Shown piece after piece: positions 1 to 6,241 of a DNA stretch of 10,167 bases. The DNA lies in the NCBI RefSeq assembly GCF_002871935.1, contig NZ_PNHQ01000032.1, positions 1-10,167 of the forward strand, given 5' to 3'. The position numbers and the translations under genes are program-made. Every line of letters begins with the position of its first letter. Positions within the stretch are counted from its first letter, which is position 1. Source of the stretch: Aerococcus viridans. GTDB taxonomy: Bacteria > Bacillota > Bacilli > Lactobacillales > Aerococcaceae. The notes beneath the pieces were generated by a model, which was not told where the DNA came from, ran no database searches, and saw only the letters and a list, made by a program, of their open reading frames with translations.

Positions 1-96
1 CTTTATTTTAGGATTTCATGGCCTTTTTGTATACCCAAAAATAGTGCTGGCGGAAATTCCTAAGAATTTCCCACCAACACTATTTATCATAGAACC
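1..96. mobile_element. Partial insertion sequence end (left edge), ISL3-like
   Basis: The last 26 bases (71-96), read on the minus strand, begin GGTTCT and contain AAATAGTGTTGGTG. The same 26-base pattern occurs in the opposite orientation at 10053-10078, with 22 of 26 positions identical. This is how the terminal inverted repeats of a transposable element behave. The outer tip would be at base 96 and the element body would extend to the left, out of the window. Bases 39-85 also form a strong hairpin that uses the repeat core as its 3' arm. No transposase reading frame can be recognised in this short piece. Assignment to the ISL3 family rests only on the length and GG start of the repeat and is an inference; a short non-autonomous element is also possible. 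Confidence 0.5.
39..85. repeat. Hairpin inside left IS-like end
   Basis: Bases 39-50 (AAATAGTGCTGG) pair with 74-85 with one C/A mismatch. After a small internal loop, 52-59 pair with 64-71 around a four-base loop (CTAA). The outer 3' arm is the core of the element's terminal repeat, so the 5' arm is a second, inverted copy of that core. No T-run follows on the plus strand, so it is not a typical intrinsic terminator. Confidence 0.6.
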
Positions 97-172
97 GAAA
101 TCTGTTAAATAGTAGTAAAAAGACGATTATAGGGACTTTTAACTTGAATAAAATACTTATTTTTCAAATAAT

Positions 173-197
173 AATTGTTACATACAATGTCACAATT
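173..197. promoter_or_regulatory. 25-bp imperfect dyad, possible operator
   Basis: AATTGT, T, ACAT, a three-base centre (ACA), ATGT, C and ACAATT form two 11-base arms with a single mismatch. The size and symmetry suit a dimeric repressor site. It lies directly downstream of the weak promoter candidate TTGAAT-17-AATAAT, where a repressor could block initiation. It does not fit the spacing of CRP/FNR, Rex, WalR, CtsR or CcpA sites as I know them, so the binding protein is unknown. Confidence 0.4.
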
Positions 198-400
198 ATA
201 ACTTATTAAAATATGCAATGATTTATGAAAGTGCTGTAAAAGTTATCATAATAGGAAAAATGTTGATTTGTAATAATTGAGACGAAAATATTAAAAATTA
301 CAAAACATTTCACTCCATTTAAAGCCCCTTAACGAATGGGGTTATAGGGTTTCCTTTTGAATCCACACCGTGTAGTATATTGCATGTAGTCGAAACAGTG

Positions 401-432
401 GCTAAATAAATAGCTAAGTAATAGCTAAATAA
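401..432 (+). repeat. Three GCTAARTAA direct repeats
   Basis: GCTAAATAA (401-409), GCTAAGTAA (413-421) and GCTAAATAA (424-432) recur at steps of 12 and 11 bases, about one DNA helical turn. The last copy runs into the ribosome binding site AAGGAG (431-436). AAATAA (427-432) can also pair with TTATTT (439-444), which would place the ribosome binding site in a weak hairpin loop. Confidence 0.6.
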
Positions 433-447
433 GGAGTTTTATTTAAC

Positions 448-1290
448 ATGAAATTTAACAAAATGATTCTAGGAACAACATTTGCATTGTCAGCATTATT
501 TGCGACAGCAGGATTTAACACTGAAGAAGCGAAAGCAGCAGAATGGACTGCACGTAGTGTCGAAGAAGTTTCAGCTGATATGCAAGCAATTGATGAATCA
601 ACTTCTGAGTATACAGTAGTATATGGCGATACTTTATCAGTAATCGCTAGTGCAGCAGGTGTTGACGTGAATACACTAGTACAAATCAATGAAATTGAAA
701 ATGCCAATTTAATTTTCCCATCTAATTCTATTTCATTTACTAAAAATGATGAAGGTGAGGTTAATGAAGTTGTTATTGAAGATACAAACAATAAAAAAGA
801 TACTTATAAAGTAGAAGAAGAAACTGTTGAGAAAACTGAAACAGTTGAAGAAGCAAGTGTTGAACCAGTTGCATTTGAAGTAGAAGAAACGGAAGAAGTA
901 GCATCTGTAGAAACAGCTTCTTATGAAGCAAAAGAAACAACTCAAGCAGTATCTACAACTTCAACATCTTCATATTCAGCAGCTTCAGAGATTCCTTACC
1001 AGGTATTACAAGTAGTTGAGAGCGAAGCGGGTCCAAGCTATTCTGAAAAAGCAGCAGTATTTTCAGTAATTGTTAACCGTGCAAATTCAGGCAATTGGGG
1101 TGGTACTTCATTCTTATCAGTAGTTAACGCACCAGGCCAATTTGAAGTTGTTTCAAATGGTATGGCTGCAGGAGCAACAGTTTCTGATGAAACTTACCGA
1201 GCTGTAAATGATGTATTAACAAATGGTGTAACGACATCAGCTGAATCATTCCGTGCTTCAGGCGATGGTGTGACTAACGTATTCTTCTAA
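448..1290 (+). CDS. Secreted LysM and SleB-like cell wall hydrolase
   Basis: The product is a 280-residue exported protein predicted to bind and cut peptidoglycan outside the cell. Residues 1-30 are a Sec signal peptide: K3 and K5, a hydrophobic core around residues 6-22, then an AKA cleavage site before AEW. Residues 55-97 form one LysM domain (YTVVYGDTLSVIA start), which binds cell wall glycan. Residues 100-175 are an acidic, Glu/Val/Thr-rich low-complexity linker. Residues 184-280 resemble the SleB/Hydrolase_2 family: VVESEAG with candidate catalytic Glu191 or Glu193, then a VFSVIVNRA segment, APGQFEV, and the terminal GVTNVFF. The AAGGAG ribosome binding site lies 11 bases before the ATG. 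The gene is monocistronic, with its own terminator. SleB itself is a spore cortex-lytic enzyme, but this architecture occurs in non-sporulating Firmicutes, so a vegetative wall-remodelling role is more likely. The domain call is good; the exact bond cut is not known. Confidence 0.85.
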   Translation: MKFNKMILGTTFALSALFATAGFNTEEAKAAEWTARSVEEVSADMQAIDESTSEYTVVYGDTLSVIASAAGVDVNTLVQINEIENANLIFPSNSISFTKNDEGEVNEVVIEDTNNKKDTYKVEEETVEKTETVEEASVEPVAFEVEETEEVASVETASYEAKETTQAVSTTSTSSYSAASEIPYQVLQVVESEAGPSYSEKAAVFSVIVNRANSGNWGGTSFLSVVNAPGQFEVVSNGMAAGATVSDETYRAVNDVLTNGVTTSAESFRASGDGVTNVFF

Positions 1291-1314
1291 TAAAAAATAA
1301 AATACAATAGACGG

Positions 1315-1343
1315 AAAAATCGGGAGATTCTCCCGGTTTTTTT
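1315..1343 (+). terminator. Intrinsic terminator of the hydrolase gene
   Basis: CGGGAG (1321-1326) pairs with CTCCCG (1330-1335) around an ATT loop. It is extended by A-T pairs and a T·G wobble and followed by seven T. It lies 30 bases after the stop codon and ends transcription ahead of the convergent tRNA gene. Confidence 0.9.
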
Positions 1344-1485
1344 ATTATTTTTCATAAGATTAATAGTAAAAAATATTTGTTCGTTTAAATTTCAATAGAA
1401 TAATAAAAATACACAATGTGAAGAGATAAAAGAGAGTATAAATATCTAAAAGAGAGATGATGAATAAATTTATAATATAAAGACA

Positions 1486-1518
1486 CAAAAAAAGCTGCTG
1501 TTCATAGAAACAACAACT
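1486..1518 (-). terminator. Intrinsic terminator of the tRNA-Arg gene
   Basis: Read on the minus strand, AGTTGTTGTT pairs over ten positions (two G·U) with AACAGCAGCT around a six-base loop, followed by seven T. It lies 20 bases beyond the tRNA 3' end. The bases between this and the hydrolase terminator (1344-1485) are AT-rich and show only a repeated AAAAGAGAG. Confidence 0.8.
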
Positions 1519-1538
1519 TAATAAATTCTTCATTTGAA

Positions 1539-1610
1539 CACGCCTAGAGGGAATCGAACCCCCATTATAAGAACCGGAATCTTATGTGATATCCATTACA
1601 CTATAGGCGC
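1539..1610 (-). tRNA. tRNA-Arg, anticodon CCG
   Basis: The 72-base minus-strand sequence folds as a complete cloverleaf. The acceptor GCGCCTA pairs with TAGGCGT (one G·U at the end), with discriminator G. The D arm is GTG/CAC. The anticodon stem TAAGA/TCTTA encloses the loop TTCCGGT, which reads CCG. The variable loop has four bases, and the T arm GGGGG/CCCTC encloses TTCGATT. The anticodon CCG decodes the rare Arg codon CGG. CCA is not encoded, so it must be added by the tRNA nucleotidyltransferase. The gene stands alone with its own promoter and terminator and is transcribed away from clpP. Confidence 0.95.
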
Positions 1611-1647
1611 AAATGGTCTTAAGATCAACATTAACCATAACAGAATT

Positions 1648-1676
1648 ATTATAGCCTAGTTTTCAGATGAATACAA
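1648..1676 (-). promoter_or_regulatory. Promoter of the tRNA-Arg gene
   Basis: On the minus strand, TTGTAT (-35, 1671-1676), a 17-base spacer and a perfect TATAAT (-10, 1648-1653) match the housekeeping sigma factor consensus well. The predicted start lies about 30 bases ahead of the mature tRNA 5' end, a normal leader for RNase P processing. Confidence 0.85.
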
Positions 1677-1845
1677 GTGAACTTTAAATATAGAAATGCA
1701 GCAAAGCTACTATTATAAATGCGGTATTAGGGCACCTTAGAGCACTAAATTAACGCTTATGAGCTAATGAGCTTTTGAGTTTGCCTGTTGGGTAAGAAGA
1801 TAAGTTTATGCTAGAATAATTACGTAAATTAATGGAGTTTTATTT

Positions 1846-1862
1846 GTTGACCAATTTTGACC
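1846..1862 (-). promoter_or_regulatory. CtsR operator over the clpP -35 box
   Basis: Read on the minus strand, the site is GGTCAAA, three bases, GGTCAAC. This matches the known CtsR direct-repeat heptamer pattern (RGTCAAA-N3-RGTCAAA) at all but the last base. CtsR is the class III heat-shock repressor of clp genes in Firmicutes. The site covers the -35 hexamer, the expected place for steric repression. ctsR itself is not in this window. Confidence 0.88.
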
Positions 1863-1875
1863 ATAAAGGTATAAT
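1847..1875 (+). promoter_or_regulatory. clpP promoter
   Basis: TTGACC (-35, 1847-1852), a 17-base spacer and TATAAT (-10, 1870-1875) form a near-consensus housekeeping promoter. Transcription would start about 25 bases ahead of the clpP ATG. The -35 box is embedded in a CtsR operator, so the promoter should be silent when CtsR is bound and open after heat or protein-folding stress. Confidence 0.9.
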
Positions 1876-1908
1876 ACATATATACAAGTTTAAAAGGAGG
1901 ATATTTAA

Positions 1909-2505
1909 ATGAATTTAGTACCTACAGTTATTGAACAATCATCTCGCGGTGAACGTGCTTACGATATATACTCTCGCTTATTAAAAGACCGTATTATTAT
2001 GTTGAGTGGAGAGGTAAATGATGACCTAGCTAACTCAATTATTGCACAATTATTATTCCTAGATGCACAAGATCCAGATAAAGATATCTACCTATACATC
2101 AATTCACCAGGTGGATCAATCACTTCTGGTATGGCGATTTACGATACAATGCAATTTGTACATGCTGATGTACAAACAATTATTATGGGGATGGCAGCAT
2201 CAATGGGCTCATTCCTAGCAGCGGCAGGAACTAAGGGTAAACGATATGCATTACCGAATGCTGAAATCTTAATTCACCAACCATTAGGTGGCGCACAAGG
2301 ACAGGCAACTGAAATTGAAATTGCAGCACGCCACATCTTAAAAACTAAGGAAAAAATGAATCGCTTGTATTCTGAAATGACTGGTCAACCAGTTGAAGTA
2401 ATCGAACGTGATACAGACCGTGATAATTGGTTAACGGCTGATGAAGCTTTAGAGTACGGTTTATTAGACCAAATCATGACTAAAAACGATGAACTTGAAA
2501 AATAA
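1909..2505 (+). CDS. clpP: ATP-dependent Clp protease proteolytic subunit
   Basis: ClpP is a serine peptidase that forms a double heptameric barrel in the cytoplasm and degrades proteins unfolded and fed in by Clp ATPases such as ClpX, ClpC or ClpE. At 198 residues it has the usual family length. The catalytic triad is visible as Ser98 (in GMAASMG), His123 (in ILIHQP) and Asp172 (in DTDRDNW). The oxyanion loop SPGGS is at 66-70. The N-terminal [20 protein letters not shown] is typical of Bacilli ClpP. The start is fixed by AGGAGG eight bases upstream. It is a single-gene unit with a CtsR-controlled promoter and its own terminator. ClpP next to cggR and the glycolytic operon is an arrangement known in several Firmicutes. 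No residue looks abnormal. Confidence 0.99.
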   Translation: MNLVPTVIEQSSRGERAYDIYSRLLKDRIIMLSGEVNDDLANSIIAQLLFLDAQDPDKDIYLYINSPGGSITSGMAIYDTMQFVHADVQTIIMGMAASMGSFLAAAGTKGKRYALPNAEILIHQPLGGAQGQATEIEIAARHILKTKEKMNRLYSEMTGQPVEVIERDTDRDNWLTADEALEYGLLDQIMTKNDELEK

Positions 2506-2526
2506 ACTTTCAATTAAATAGAAAAG

Positions 2527-2555
2527 GAAGTGGGGCTAGTACCTACTTCTTTTTT
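2527..2555 (+). terminator. Intrinsic terminator of clpP
   Basis: GAAGTGGG (2527-2534) pairs with CCTACTTC (2542-2549) with one G·T, around a seven-base loop, followed by six T. It lies about 20 bases after the clpP stop codon and separates clpP from the glycolytic operon. Confidence 0.88.
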
Positions 2556-2649
2556 GTTATATTTGGTTTCTTCCTTTCATAAAAAGAAGATAGGTTATCA
2601 GTAATTATTATATTGATTATGGGACCTGACAATAAAAGTCTTCAAAAGC

Positions 2650-2678
2650 TTGCAAGCGGATAAATTTATTGGTATCAT
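2650..2678 (+). promoter_or_regulatory. Candidate promoter of the cggR-gap operon
   Basis: TTGCAA (-35, 2650-2655), a 17-base spacer and TATCAT (-10, 2673-2678) give a fair housekeeping promoter in the gap between the clpP terminator and cggR. Transcription would start near 2685, placing the CggR-like operator downstream of the start, as in Bacillus subtilis, where CggR acts as a roadblock. The rest of the 294-base clpP-cggR gap shows no gene. Confidence 0.5.
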
Positions 2679-2730
2679 AATCGTGTAAAGAGGTTTGGTT
2701 CTTTGGAATCTTATTTTTTTACTGCAAGGT

Positions 2731-2764
2731 GGTCAAAAAAAGACATCCCGGACTAAATAAGTCC
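2731..2764 (+). promoter_or_regulatory. CggR-like operator, two dyads
   Basis: GGAC (2750-2753), seven bases and GTCC (2761-2764) form a perfect dyad. Just upstream lies GGTC (2731-2734), seven A and GAC (2742-2744). Two adjacent GGAC-N7-GTC-type elements upstream of cggR are the layout I recall for the B. subtilis CggR operator. The upstream element is clearly weaker. The downstream dyad is followed by a T-rich run (CTCTTTTTT), so it might also act as a weak attenuator hairpin. A role in autoregulation is inferred from position and similarity. Confidence 0.55.
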
Positions 2765-2808
2765 AACTCTTTTTTACTCTGTGTATTTGTACTAGGAAAG
2801 TGGGGACT

Positions 2809-3846
2809 ATGGACGAATTATTTAAAAGTATTACCGAAGTAGTTCCAGAAGTTCAAAAGACCTATTTTGATAGAATCTCAGTTTTACAAAGGATTTTCAA
2901 AGATGGTCCTATTGGTCGTAAGGGACTAGCTGAAAAGCTAGGAATCACGGAAAGACCATTACGTACAATTACAGATGTTTTGAAACAACAAAATCTCATT
3001 GAATCATCTCCTGCTGGTATGACTATTACTTCAAAAGGAGAAAGAGCAATTGCTACAGGTCAAGAGTTGTGGCGTGATACAAATGAAATTCACCTACAAG
3101 AACAGTACTTGGCTGATGTGCTCAACATAGCAGATGCTCGAATTGTTTCAGGAGACATAGATCAAGATCAACATATATTGTTTGAAATGGGTCTACAAGT
3201 TTCAAAATACTTGGACAAAAAACTGCCTAGCGGTAATCATACGATTGCTGTTACGGGTGGTTCGACTATGCTAGAGGTTAGCGAACATGTTCAATTAGCG
3301 CCTTCAGCTGACAAACACTTTACCGTGGTTGCAGCTAGAGGAGGAATAGGAGATGCTTCAGCAACTCAAGCTAATACGATTAGTGATATTTTAGCTCAAA
3401 AATTGCATGGACATAACATTTCTTTATACGCACCTGAGAACCTATCTGAGGTTGCAAATATGGCTTTAATGAATGATCCAGTAATTCAATCAACTTTAAA
3501 ACGATTAAAAGAGGCTAACATTTTGCTTTTCAGTGTTGGTAATGCTAAAATTATGGCAAAGCGTAGGGGACTTGATTCAGAGAGTTCTTCTAAGATTAAG
3601 AGTAACCACGCTGTAGGGGAAGTGTTTGGGTGTTTCTTCGATAAAGAAGGTAAAATTGTTCACCGAATCCCTAGAATAGGTCTTCAACTAGAAGACTTGG
3701 CAGAGATCGATTTGCCAATTCTTATCGCTGGAGGCAGTGTAAAAGCAGAAGCAATAAAAGCTTTTGCAAAACTCGCACCTAAGCAGTTAGTCATTATAAC
3801 TGATCAAGGTGCCTCAAATATGGTTTTAAATGGGGAATCCCATTAA
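2809..3846 (+). CDS. cggR: Central glycolytic genes repressor CggR
   Basis: CggR is a SorC/DeoR-type repressor that binds its operator ahead of the gap operon and is released by fructose-1,6-bisphosphate, so glycolytic flux raises expression of the lower glycolytic enzymes. From the preferred ATG the protein has 345 residues. Residues 1-85 hold the N-terminal winged helix-turn-helix (PIGRKGLAEKLGITERPLRTITDVLKQQ region). Residues 95-342 form the sugar-phosphate-binding domain, with the phosphate loop TGGSTM (149-154), AARGG (175-179) and the late TDQGAS (331-336). An in-frame GTG nine bases upstream (2800) would add MGT, but AGGAAAG (2794-2800) is well spaced only for the ATG. The gene leads the operon and lies 37 bases before gap. 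Family assignment is strong; response to the sugar phosphate is from family knowledge. Confidence 0.93.
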   Translation: MDELFKSITEVVPEVQKTYFDRISVLQRIFKDGPIGRKGLAEKLGITERPLRTITDVLKQQNLIESSPAGMTITSKGERAIATGQELWRDTNEIHLQEQYLADVLNIADARIVSGDIDQDQHILFEMGLQVSKYLDKKLPSGNHTIAVTGGSTMLEVSEHVQLAPSADKHFTVVAARGGIGDASATQANTISDILAQKLHGHNISLYAPENLSEVANMALMNDPVIQSTLKRLKEANILLFSVGNAKIMAKRRGLDSESSSKIKSNHAVGEVFGCFFDKEGKIVHRIPRIGLQLEDLAEIDLPILIAGGSVKAEAIKAFAKLAPKQLVIITDQGASNMVLNGESH

Positions 3847-3883
3847 AATAATTTTGTATTCCATTAAGGAGGAATTTTGTAGT

Positions 3884-4897
3884 ATGGCAATTAAATTAGC
3901 AATTAACGGTTTTGGTCGTATCGGTCGTTTAACTTTACGTCGTATCTGGGAAGAAAATGAATCAAATGTAGAAATCGTGGCAATCAACGATTTAACAGAC
4001 AACGAATTCTTAGCTTACCTATTAAAATATGATACTGCTCATGGTACTTTCAACCACGATATCGAAACTACAGAAAATGGTATTTCTATCGATGGTAAAG
4101 AAATCACAGTATACTCTGAACGTGATGCAAACGATTTACCTTGGGGTGACTTAGGTGTTGATATCGTTCTAGAATGTACTGGTTTCTACGCTACAAAAGA
4201 AAAATCTCAAGCACACATCAATGCTGGTGCTAAAAAAGTTATCATCTCAGCTCCTGCTGATGCTGAAACTAAAACAATTGTTTACGGTGTAAATGAAGAT
4301 ATCATTGACGCTGAAGACACAATTATCTCAGGTGCTTCATGTACTACTAACTGTTTAGCTCCTGTAGTTAACGTGTTAGAAAAAGAATTTGGTATCAAAC
4401 ATGGTTTAATGTCAACAATCCATGCTTACACTTCTACACAATCATTACAAGATGCACCAAACGGTAAAAAAGGTAACTTCCGTAATGGTCGTGCTGCTGC
4501 AGAAAACGCTATTCCAGCATCTACTGGTGCAGCTAAAGCTGTAGGTCGCGTTATCCCTTCTGTTAACGGTAAAGTTGATGGTACTGCTATCCGTATTCCA
4601 ATCGTTACTGGTTCAATGACTGAATTCTACTCAGTTTTAGACAAAGAAGTAACAGCTGAAGAAGTAAATGCTGCTATGGAAAAATATGCTAATCCATCAT
4701 TCTTATACAACACTGATGAAATTGTATCTTCTGATATCGTTGGTGTTCCAGCTGGTTCAATCTTCGACGCAACTCAAACTAAAGTTATCGAATCTGAAGA
4801 TGGCCAATTAGTTAAAACTGTTGCATGGTACGACAACGAAGCTGGTTTCGTTTCTCAATTCGTACGCTTAATCGAATTCTTTGCTGCTAAACAATAA
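3884..4897 (+). CDS. gap: Glyceraldehyde-3-phosphate dehydrogenase (glycolytic)
   Basis: This cytoplasmic homotetramer oxidises glyceraldehyde-3-phosphate with NAD+ and phosphate to 1,3-bisphosphoglycerate. The 337-residue length is normal. The Rossmann start is INGFGRIGR (7-15), and Asp36 (in INDLTD) fits NAD rather than NADP preference. The active-site Cys153 lies in SGASCTTNCLAP, and His180 in STIHAYT. STGAAKAVG (213-221) binds phosphate, and WYDNEAGF (315-322) is the conserved C-terminal motif. The phosphate-binding Arg segment reads FRNGRAAA rather than the RRARAAA common in Bacilli, resembling the RGGR version known in Escherichia coli. I chose the ATG with AAGGAGG 11 bases upstream; a longer reading that overlaps the cggR end lacks family similarity and a suitable ribosome binding site. 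A strong terminator follows the gene, so much of the transcript probably ends after gap. Confidence 0.98.
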   Translation: MAIKLAINGFGRIGRLTLRRIWEENESNVEIVAINDLTDNEFLAYLLKYDTAHGTFNHDIETTENGISIDGKEITVYSERDANDLPWGDLGVDIVLECTGFYATKEKSQAHINAGAKKVIISAPADAETKTIVYGVNEDIIDAEDTIISGASCTTNCLAPVVNVLEKEFGIKHGLMSTIHAYTSTQSLQDAPNGKKGNFRNGRAAAENAIPASTGAAKAVGRVIPSVNGKVDGTAIRIPIVTGSMTEFYSVLDKEVTAEEVNAAMEKYANPSFLYNTDEIVSSDIVGVPAGSIFDATQTKVIESEDGQLVKTVAWYDNEAGFVSQFVRLIEFFAAKQ

Positions 4898-4929
4898 TTA
4901 GTTGTTTAAAAGTAAAATCAGTTGAATTT

Positions 4930-4962
4930 GGGCGGGAAGCTTCGCGCTTCCTGCCCTTTTTT
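4930..4962 (+). terminator. Strong intrinsic terminator between gap and pgk
   Basis: GGGCGGGAAGC (4930-4940) pairs over 11 positions (one G·T) with GCTTCCTGCCC (4946-4956) around TTCGC, followed by six T. Only 36 bases remain before pgk, and no good promoter is visible there. pgk, tpiA and gpmI therefore probably depend on readthrough, which would yield excess cggR-gap or gap message over the downstream genes. Confidence 0.93.
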
Positions 4963-4998
4963 ATTGATTAACAACTTAAGATAAGGAGTGCTATTTTA

Positions 4999-6192
4999 AT
5001 GGCTAAGAAAACTGTAAAAGATATTGATTTAAAAGGTAAAGTTGTTCTAGAACGTGCTGACTTTAACGTTCCAATGGACAAAGACCTAAATATTACTGAT
5101 GACAACCGTATTGTTCAAGCTTTACCAACTATTGAGTATATTCTTGAGCAAGGTGGACGTTTAGTATTATTCTCTCATCTTGGTAAAGTAAAAACTGAAG
5201 AAGATAAAGCTTCTAAATCTTTACGCCCGGTTGCAGAACGTTTATCTGAAAAATTAGGTAGAGAAGTTACTTTTGTAGCACAAACTCGTGGTCAAGAATT
5301 AGAAGATGCGATTGCCAATCTAAAAGATGGTGAAGTCTTAATGTTCGAAAACACTCGTTTCGAAGATGTAGACGGTAAAAAGGAAAGCAAGAATGATCCG
5401 GAATTAGGTAAATACTGGGCTTCATTAGGAGATGTATTCGTTAATGATGCATTCGGTACTGCTCACCGTGAGCATGCATCTAATGTTGGCATTTCAAATA
5501 ATATCGAGGCTGTTGCTGGTTTCTTAATGGAGAAAGAAATTCAGTTCTTAGGCGATGCAGTTAATGAGCCAAAACGACCATTCGTTGCAATCTTAGGTGG
5601 CGCGAAAGTTTCTGATAAAATTAGTGTAATTGAATCATTACTAAATAAAGCTGATAAAGTTTTAATCGGTGGTGGTATGGCTTATACCTTCATGAAAGCT
5701 CAAGGTTACGAAGTTGGTGGTTCTCTATTAGAAGAAGACAAGATTCCATTAGCGAAAGACTTAATGGCACGTGCTGGTGATCGTTTAGTATTACCTGTTG
5801 ACTTTGTTGTTGCAGATGCTTTTGATAATGATGCAAATACTGACGTTGTTGACGCAGATGGTATCCCATCAGATTGGCAATCATTAGATGTAGGTCCTAA
5901 AACTGTTGAATACTATGCATCACAAGTTGCTGATGCTAAAACGGTTGTTTGGAATGGCCCAATGGGTGTATTCGAAATGCCAAGCTTTGCTAAAGGTACA
6001 AATGGTGTTGGTGAAGCTATCGCTAATTTAACAGATGCTACTACTATCATCGGTGGTGGAGATTCAGCGGCTGCTGCATACCAATTAGGATTAGCCGATA
6101 AGTTCTCACACATTTCTACTGGTGGTGGGGCATCATTAGAATTCTTAGAAGGTAAAGAATTACCTGGTATCGCTGCAATTGCGAACAAATAA
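4999..6192 (+). CDS. pgk: Phosphoglycerate kinase
   Basis: PGK is a cytoplasmic monomer that transfers phosphate from 1,3-bisphosphoglycerate to ADP, the first ATP-forming step of lower glycolysis. At 397 residues it has the family length. The N-domain substrate site is complete: RADFNVP (19-25), Arg37 in DDNRI, SHLG (59-62), Arg120 in ENTRF and Arg157 in HREHAS. The family motif is often RVDFNVP; Ala at position 20 is a mild variation. The C-domain nucleotide site shows GGAKVSDK (200-207) and GGGDSAAA (352-359), and the end is [25 protein letters not shown] lies ten bases before the ATG. The gene follows the gap terminator directly, so expression most likely comes from readthrough of the cggR-gap transcript. 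Confidence 0.98.
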   Translation: MAKKTVKDIDLKGKVVLERADFNVPMDKDLNITDDNRIVQALPTIEYILEQGGRLVLFSHLGKVKTEEDKASKSLRPVAERLSEKLGREVTFVAQTRGQELEDAIANLKDGEVLMFENTRFEDVDGKKESKNDPELGKYWASLGDVFVNDAFGTAHREHASNVGISNNIEAVAGFLMEKEIQFLGDAVNEPKRPFVAILGGAKVSDKISVIESLLNKADKVLIGGGMAYTFMKAQGYEVGGSLLEEDKIPLAKDLMARAGDRLVLPVDFVVADAFDNDANTDVVDADGIPSDWQSLDVGPKTVEYYASQVADAKTVVWNGPMGVFEMPSFAKGTNGVGEAIANLTDATTIIGGGDSAAAAYQLGLADKFSHISTGGGASLEFLEGKELPGIAAIANK

Positions 6193-6241
6193 TTGACGTA
6201 AATAAATTGAGTAAAACTTTTCGTAAAGGAGTTTTTAATAT

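Larger units (their letters stand above)
97..447 (+). other. Gene-free leader upstream of the cell wall hydrolase
   Basis: No credible coding sequence or RNA family could be recognised in these 351 AT-rich bases. A weak promoter candidate is TTGAAT (144-149), a 17-base spacer and AATAAT (167-172), placed just ahead of the dyad at 173-197. CCCC (325-328) can pair with GGGG (338-341), while CCATT (315-319) can pair with AATGG (335-339); the two pairings exclude each other. TATATT (376-381) resembles a -10 box but has no good -35 partner. The three GCTAARTAA repeats at 401-432 close the region. The leader may hold regulatory RNA, but nothing here proves it. Confidence 0.4.

Noticed and set aside
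371..390. Two TGTAGT copies resembling a WalR direct repeat before the hydrolase gene
   Set aside because: The WalR pattern needs TGTWAH at 11-base steps; these copies are 14 apart and have G at the fifth position.
301..447. Possible c-di-AMP (ydaO/yuaA) riboswitch before a wall hydrolase gene
   Set aside because: The conserved GGGGGAACC-type and CAGCTAACCTCG-type segments are absent; only loose similarity around GAATCC is present.
414..791. Minus-strand open frame opposite the hydrolase gene
   Set aside because: It is a shadow of the plus-strand gene with no ribosome binding site or recognisable family; the same holds for the minus-strand frames inside pgk, tpiA, gpmI and eno.
1423..1485. 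Repeated AAAAGAGAG and a tiny frame (MMNKFII) near 1457
   Set aside because: The frame has seven codons and sits between two convergent terminators; the repeat is short and in simple AT/AG-rich sequence.
1539..1610. tRNA-Arg as an integration site of a genomic island carrying the hydrolase
   Set aside because: No second copy of the tRNA 3' end is present between 1 and 1538, and no integrase is seen.
1755..1776. Small hairpin GCTTAT/ATGAGC followed by TTTT between tRNA-Arg and clpP
   Set aside because: The six-base stem includes a G·T and only four T follow; there is no upstream plus-strand gene for it to terminate.
2800..2808. GTG start for cggR
   Set aside because: The AGGAAAG ribosome binding site overlaps this GTG, which leaves no spacing; it is correctly placed for the ATG at 2809.
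3830..3883. Earlier in-frame start for gap, overlapping the end of cggR
   Set aside because: The added 18 residues do not resemble GAPDH, and the good ribosome binding site serves the ATG at 3884, which gives the conserved MAIKLAINGFGRIGR start.
6193..6241. TTGACG just after pgk as a promoter for tpiA
   Set aside because: No -10-like hexamer lies at 16-18 bases downstream.
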